Assembly (NCBI GenBank): GCA_965246855.1
Contig: CBDFFP010000008.1
Location: 29,598 to 93,597 of the forward strand
Direction of reading: 5' to 3'
Length of the DNA: 64,000 nt
From: UBA1952 sp965246855
GTDB taxonomy: Bacteria; Bacteroidota; Bacteroidia; Chitinophagales; Chitinophagaceae
Shown here: one piece after another, positions 60,575 through 64,000 of the stretch
Position numbering within the stretch: the stretch's first letter is position 1
How the letters are laid out: every line of letters begins with the position of its first letter
Notes under the pieces: model-generated
Database searches by the model: none
Told to the model about the DNA's origin: nothing
What the model saw: only the letters and a program-made list of their open reading frames with translations
Position numbers and translations under genes: made by a program

Positions 60575-62947
60575 ATGAAATCCTTTCTCTTTTCCCTGTT
60601 CCTGCTGCTCTCTTCGGCAGGCATCCTCCACGCCCAAACCGGTACGCAAACCGTCTCCGGCGTCATCACTGACGAAGCCTCCAAAGCGCCGCTGCCGGGC
60701 GTCGTCATTTCCCTTGTGGGCAGCAATCCACCCGTATCCATTATTACCGAAGCCGACGGCAGCTTCCGCCTCGCGGGTGTGCCGCTGGGCCGCCAAACCT
60801 TCAAGATAATCTATGCCGGTTATGAAGACCGCAGCCTGCCCGATGTGGTGGTTACGGCAGGAAAGGAAGTGGTGTTGAACACCGGCTTGCAGGAGGCGGT
60901 GCGCAAGCTTTCGGAGGTCACCATCACCAGCAAATCCAAAGACAAAACGCGCCCCGTGAACGACATGGCGGTGGTGAGCGCCCGCTCCTTTAATCTGGAA
61001 GAAACCAAGCGATATGCAGGCGCGCTCGGCGACCCGTCGCGCATGGCGGCCAACTTCGCAGGCGTGGTGAGCGGCAACGATTCGCGCAACGATATTGTGG
61101 TGCGCGGCAACTCGCCCGCCGGTATGTTGTGGCAGTTGGAAGGCGTCAATATTCCCAATCCCAACCACTTTGGCTCGCTCTCCAGCACGGGTGGCCCGGT
61201 GAGCATCCTGAACAACAACACCATTGACCGCAGCGATTTCCTTACCAGTGCCTTTCCGGCGCAGTATGGAAATGCTCTTGCCGGAGCCTTTGACATCCGC
61301 CTGCGCGAAGGCAACCGCAACAAACGCGAATTTGTAGCGCAGATGGGTTTTAATGGTTTTGAATTGGGCGCGGAAGGGCCGCTGGATAAGGGCGGAAAAG
61401 TCTCGTATCTCCTGAACTATCGCTACTCCACACTGGCGATTTTCCAGAAGCTGGGCATCAACTTCGGAACGGGAAATTCTACGCCCATCTACCAGGACCT
61501 CAACTACAAAATCGCCGCGCGCATTGGCAGCCGGGGAAAGCTCACGGCCTTTGGGATAAACGGGTTTAGCAACGTGGATTTTTTGGGGAAAGACGTGGAC
61601 ACCGAGAAGGTGAACCTCTATGCCGGCAGCCCTTTTGAAGACAACTATTCGCGCTTCAGCACCACCGCAAACGGCCTTTCCTACGAGCATCGCCTTTCTG
61701 ACAAAACAACGGCGAAACTCACCGTTGCCTACAGCACCACCGGCCAGTATTTCCACCAGGATTCCATCTCCAACACCGATGCATCCGTTCACCGCGCGCA
61801 GGAAGCAGACTTCACAACGGATAAAGTCTCGGTAGTGGGTGCGCTCACCCACAAGCTCAACGCCCGCAACACGTTTCAGGGCGGCATTTCCTACGACGCT
61901 ACCACTTTCTCCCTCCTCTACAAAGAAATCCACCACGGCGTGGCAGAAATCTTTGCCGACCAGAAAGGAACGATGAATTTGCTTCAAGCCTATGGTCAAT
62001 GGCGACATCGCTTTTCGTCGGCGCTGTCGCTCGTGGCGGGTGCGCACCTGCAACAGTTGAGCGTGGGAAATACCAATCCGGTTATTGAGCCGCGCGCCAG
62101 TCTGCGCTATGCCTTGAACACCCGCCACGCGTTTACGCTCGGTTATGGCCTGCACCATCAAGCCCAAAACCTCTACACGTATTTCGTGCAAACACCCACT
62201 GCAACCGGCGCTGCCTATACCAACGAAAACCTCGGATTCACCCGCAGTCAGCACGCCGTAGCGGGTTATGATTGGAACGTAACGCCGCATATGCGCGTAA
62301 AAGTGGAAGGCTATTACCAAGCCATTTCCGATGCGCCCGTTACGCGCCGTTCTGGCTCTTTCTCGGCCCTGAACACCGGCGCAGACTTCAATCTTTCCAA
62401 CGAAGACAGCCTCGTAAACAGCGGCACGGGCCGGAACGTAGGCGCAGAAATCACGGTAGAGCATTTCTTCCACAAAGGCTATTATTTTCTCGTTACCGGC
62501 TCCTTATTTGACTCTAAATACAAAGGCAGCGATGGGGTAGAGCGGAACACCGCTTTCAACACCAATTACGTCCTGAACGTGCTGGCCGGAAAGGAATTTA
62601 AGCTTGGCAAACGCGGCTCCGTGCTGGCAATTAATGGAAAGGTTACTGCCGTGGGCGGGCGCTACCTCACGCCGGTGGACGCCGTGCTTTCGGCAGAGCG
62701 TGGCCGCGCGCAATTCCTGGAATCTTTGGCCTACAGCGAGCGCCAATCGCCGTATTTCCGCATGGATTTAAAGGTGGCCTACCGGAAGGAATACAAGCGC
62801 AGCACGTTGGAAGTGGCAGTAGATTTTCAAAACCTGACGGCGCATCAAAACGTCTTCAACCAGACATGGGATGTGCGCACGGCCCGTGTTGTTACGCAGT
62901 ATCAGCAAGGCTTTTTCCCCGTACCGATGGTGCGTTATACGTTTTGA
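60575..62947 (+). CDS. TonB-dependent receptor with N-terminal carboxypeptidase-like domain
   Basis: 790 aa. Signal peptide LFSLFLLLSSAGILHAQ, a CarboxypepD_reg-like beta-sandwich (VSGVITDEASKAPLPGVVISLVG, GSFRLAGVPLGRQTFKIIYAGYEDR; pieces), a plug (VSGNDSRNDIVVRGNSPAGMLWQLEGVNIPNPNHF) and a long barrel ending VRYTF. This is the layout of Bacteroidota receptors that lack the SusD partner; no susD gene follows. Start at 60575 (MKSFLFSLF). Two FNR-like boxes upstream. Confidence 0.9.
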   Translation: MKSFLFSLFLLLSSAGILHAQTGTQTVSGVITDEASKAPLPGVVISLVGSNPPVSIITEADGSFRLAGVPLGRQTFKIIYAGYEDRSLPDVVVTAGKEVVLNTGLQEAVRKLSEVTITSKSKDKTRPVNDMAVVSARSFNLEETKRYAGALGDPSRMAANFAGVVSGNDSRNDIVVRGNSPAGMLWQLEGVNIPNPNHFGSLSSTGGPVSILNNNTIDRSDFLTSAFPAQYGNALAGAFDIRLREGNRNKREFVAQMGFNGFELGAEGPLDKGGKVSYLLNYRYSTLAIFQKLGINFGTGNSTPIYQDLNYKIAARIGSRGKLTAFGINGFSNVDFLGKDVDTEKVNLYAGSPFEDNYSRFSTTANGLSYEHRLSDKTTAKLTVAYSTTGQYFHQDSISNTDASVHRAQEADFTTDKVSVVGALTHKLNARNTFQGGISYDATTFSLLYKEIHHGVAEIFADQKGTMNLLQAYGQWRHRFSSALSLVAGAHLQQLSVGNTNPVIEPRASLRYALNTRHAFTLGYGLHHQAQNLYTYFVQTPTATGAAYTNENLGFTRSQHAVAGYDWNVTPHMRVKVEGYYQAISDAPVTRRSGSFSALNTGADFNLSNEDSLVNSGTGRNVGAEITVEHFFHKGYYFLVTGSLFDSKYKGSDGVERNTAFNTNYVLNVLAGKEFKLGKRGSVLAINGKVTAVGGRYLTPVDAVLSAERGRAQFLESLAYSERQSPYFRMDLKVAYRKEYKRSTLEVAVDFQNLTAHQNVFNQTWDVRTARVVTQYQQGFFPVPMVRYTF

Positions 62948-62968
62948 GGCGAAGCTGATTTCCGGAAA

Positions 62969-63009
62969 ATAAAAATCCCCGCTGTTGTGAAAGCAGTGGG
63001 GATTTTTCG
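62969..63009. terminator. Bidirectional terminator after the TonB receptor
   Basis: AAAAATCCCCGCTGTT / AGCAGTGGGGATTTTT between convergent genes. Confidence 0.85.
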
Positions 63010-63022
63010 GTAGGGGCTGCCC

Positions 63023-63259
63023 CTACCATTCTTCTGTAACCGTTGTTCTCACCAACTTGCGCTGCTTGTAGAAGGCAATCGTGTCGCCATGTGCATACAC
63101 GCTGTCGTAAACGCTGTTTCCCGCGTTGGCGTTGGTGAAACTGAGCTTTGTTTCTGCTATGTGCAAATCCCTTTTTAATCGGCGGTTTTTATCCCAAAGG
63201 TTGAGGCAGAATAACACTGCAATCAGCAGCAACACATAAGGCAGGGAGTTGTTTTTCAT
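63023..63259 (-). CDS. Small membrane-anchored protein, unknown
   Basis: 78 aa. One N-terminal TM helix (LPYVLLLIAVLFCLNLW) followed by a charged extracytoplasmic or cytoplasmic stretch (DKNRRLKRDL) and a mixed tail. No family recognised. A TACTTTTA element lies ~20 nt upstream on the minus strand. Confidence 0.6.
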   Translation of the reverse strand: MKNNSLPYVLLLIAVLFCLNLWDKNRRLKRDLHIAETKLSFTNANAGNSVYDSVYAHGDTIAFYKQRKLVRTTVTEEW

Positions 63260-63295
63260 GAGAATCGGAAAAGGCTAAAAGTAGGTACTACAAAC

Positions 63296-63328
63296 AAAAA
63301 AGCGCCCGATTGCCGGGCGCTTTTTCTA
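63296..63328 (-). terminator. Terminator of sucC
   Basis: AAAGCGCCCG / CGGGCGCTTT hairpin with T-run on the minus strand. Confidence 0.9.
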
Positions 63329-63347
63329 CTCCAAAAGAATTCACAAC

Positions 63348-64000
63348 CTACGCGCTCACCGCCTTCTGCACCAAGTCTGCCGCTTCGCTCAAGAGGATAG
63401 CACTTTGCACTTTCAGGCCGCTCTTGTCAATCAGTTCCTTTGCCACTTCCGCGTTGGTTCCTTGCAGGCGCACGATAATCGGGATGTTGATGTTGCCGAG
63501 GTTTTTGTAGGCTTCAATTACGCCGTTGGCCACGCGGTCGCAGCGCACAATGCCGCCGAAGATGTTAATCAGGATTGCCTTCACCGCCGGGTCTTTCAGG
63601 ATAATGCGGAAGCCCGCTTCTACCGTTTGCGCATTGGCTCCACCGCCCACGTCGAGGAAGTTGGCCGGCTCGCCGCCCGCCAGTTTAATCATGTCCATCG
63701 TGGCCATTGCAAGGCCCGCGCCGTTCACCATACAGCCTACGTTGCCGTCGAGCTTCACGTAGTTTAGGTTGCTTTCGCTTGCTTCCACTTCCGTCGGGTC
63801 TTCCTCGCTTTTGTCGCGCAGGGCTTCCACGTCTTTGTGGCGGGCGAGCGCGTTATCGTCGATGTTCATCTTGCAGTCCACTGCATAGACTTTATCATCG
63901 GCGCTTTTAAACAGCGGGTTTATTTCCAGCATCGCGCAGTCGAGGCCCACATACGCGTCATACAGGTTCGTCACGAACTTGGTCATGTTCTTAAACGCCT
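63348..64000 (-). CDS. sucC: Succinyl-CoA synthetase beta subunit, 3' part
   Basis: TCA-cycle enzyme: ADP- or GDP-forming succinate-CoA ligase beta chain. Only the C-terminal ~217 codons are inside the window; the frame is open at the right edge. Seen: CAMLEINPLFKSADDKVYAVDCKMNIDDNALARH (pieces: LEINPL, DCKMNIDDNA), the CoA-ligase loop GNVGCMVNGAGLAMATMDMIK, and FLDVGGGANAQTVE with INIFGGIVRCDRVANGV. The alpha subunit sucD is not in the window. Confidence 0.97.
   Translation of the reverse strand, partial: AFKNMTKFVTNLYDAYVGLDCAMLEINPLFKSADDKVYAVDCKMNIDDNALARHKDVEALRDKSEEDPTEVEASESNLNYVKLDGNVGCMVNGAGLAMATMDMIKLAGGEPANFLDVGGGANAQTVEAGFRIILKDPAVKAILINIFGGIVRCDRVANGVIEAYKNLGNINIPIIVRLQGTNAEVAKELIDKSGLKVQSAILLSEAADLVQKAVSA

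Noticed and set aside
60479..62473. 664-aa antisense frame opposite the TonB receptor
   Set aside because: Codon-bias mirror of the sense gene; no recognisable domain.

Overview
The window is a chromosomal segment of a Gram-negative Bacteroidota bacterium, most likely from the Chitinophagia side of the phylum. The evidence is a C-terminal type IX secretion sorting domain on a metallopeptidase, two TonB-dependent receptors, an S46 dipeptidyl-peptidase, DUF4294 and LptC-type lipoproteins, futalosine-pathway menaquinone genes (mqnA, mqnE), and TAnnTTTG-type -7 promoter elements with few recognisable Shine-Dalgarno sites. GC content is moderate, roughly 50-55% by eye. No rRNA, tRNA, CRISPR array, integrase or transposase was seen, so this is mainly ordinary core chromosome with a few accessory pockets.

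Layout. 1-8.6 kb: lytic transglycosylase end, CDF metal exporter, rnhA/mqnA divergent pair, YbjQ-like protein, HMG-CoA lyase, panB, OmpA lipoprotein, stress glycine-zipper protein, 3-hydroxyacyl-CoA dehydrogenase. 8.7-24.7 kb: membrane transglutaminase, DUF4294, small lipoprotein, DCC oxidoreductase, unknown secreted protein, polytopic membrane protein, purQ, dsbD, dps, DUF4349, HipA-like kinase + DUF3037 pair, RecT/Bet-like protein, rdgB, Smr protein. 24.8-36.8 kb: TonB receptor, lipoprotein, HTH and SnoaL-like genes, mutS, Na+/H+ antiporter, parC/gyrA-type topoisomerase. 37-53 kb: bifunctional nuclease, T9SS metalloprotease, mqnE, meaB, O-antigen-ligase-like protein, LON-domain protein, coaX-OMP-lptC, S46 peptidase, SDR, HtrA/DegP. 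53-64 kb: an acyltransferase broken by one stop codon, fusA, a small accessory pocket (DUF433/DUF5615, Uma2, PIN/antitoxin), a Crp/Fnr regulator with two FNR-type boxes ahead of a TonB receptor, and the 3' part of sucC.

The most unusual feature is non-coding. Five intergenic regions carry tandem arrays of short palindromes with a period of 21, 21, 21, 22 or 41 bp, plus a weak sixth of 21 bp. Each locus has its own palindrome but the same architecture, about two turns of B-DNA per unit. In two of the arrays the palindrome copies differ only by transitions. Alongside are about nine copies of a ~100-bp inverted repeat (arms GTCATTCCGA...), two copies of a GCCCGGCGCTACC inverted repeat, two very long perfect palindromes, and a structured element with a two-fold symmetric internal loop. 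Several genes (HMG-CoA lyase, mutS, HipA-like kinase, antiporter, DUF433, a small lipoprotein, perhaps parC) have a -7 element ending 3-5 nt before the start codon, which predicts leaderless mRNAs.
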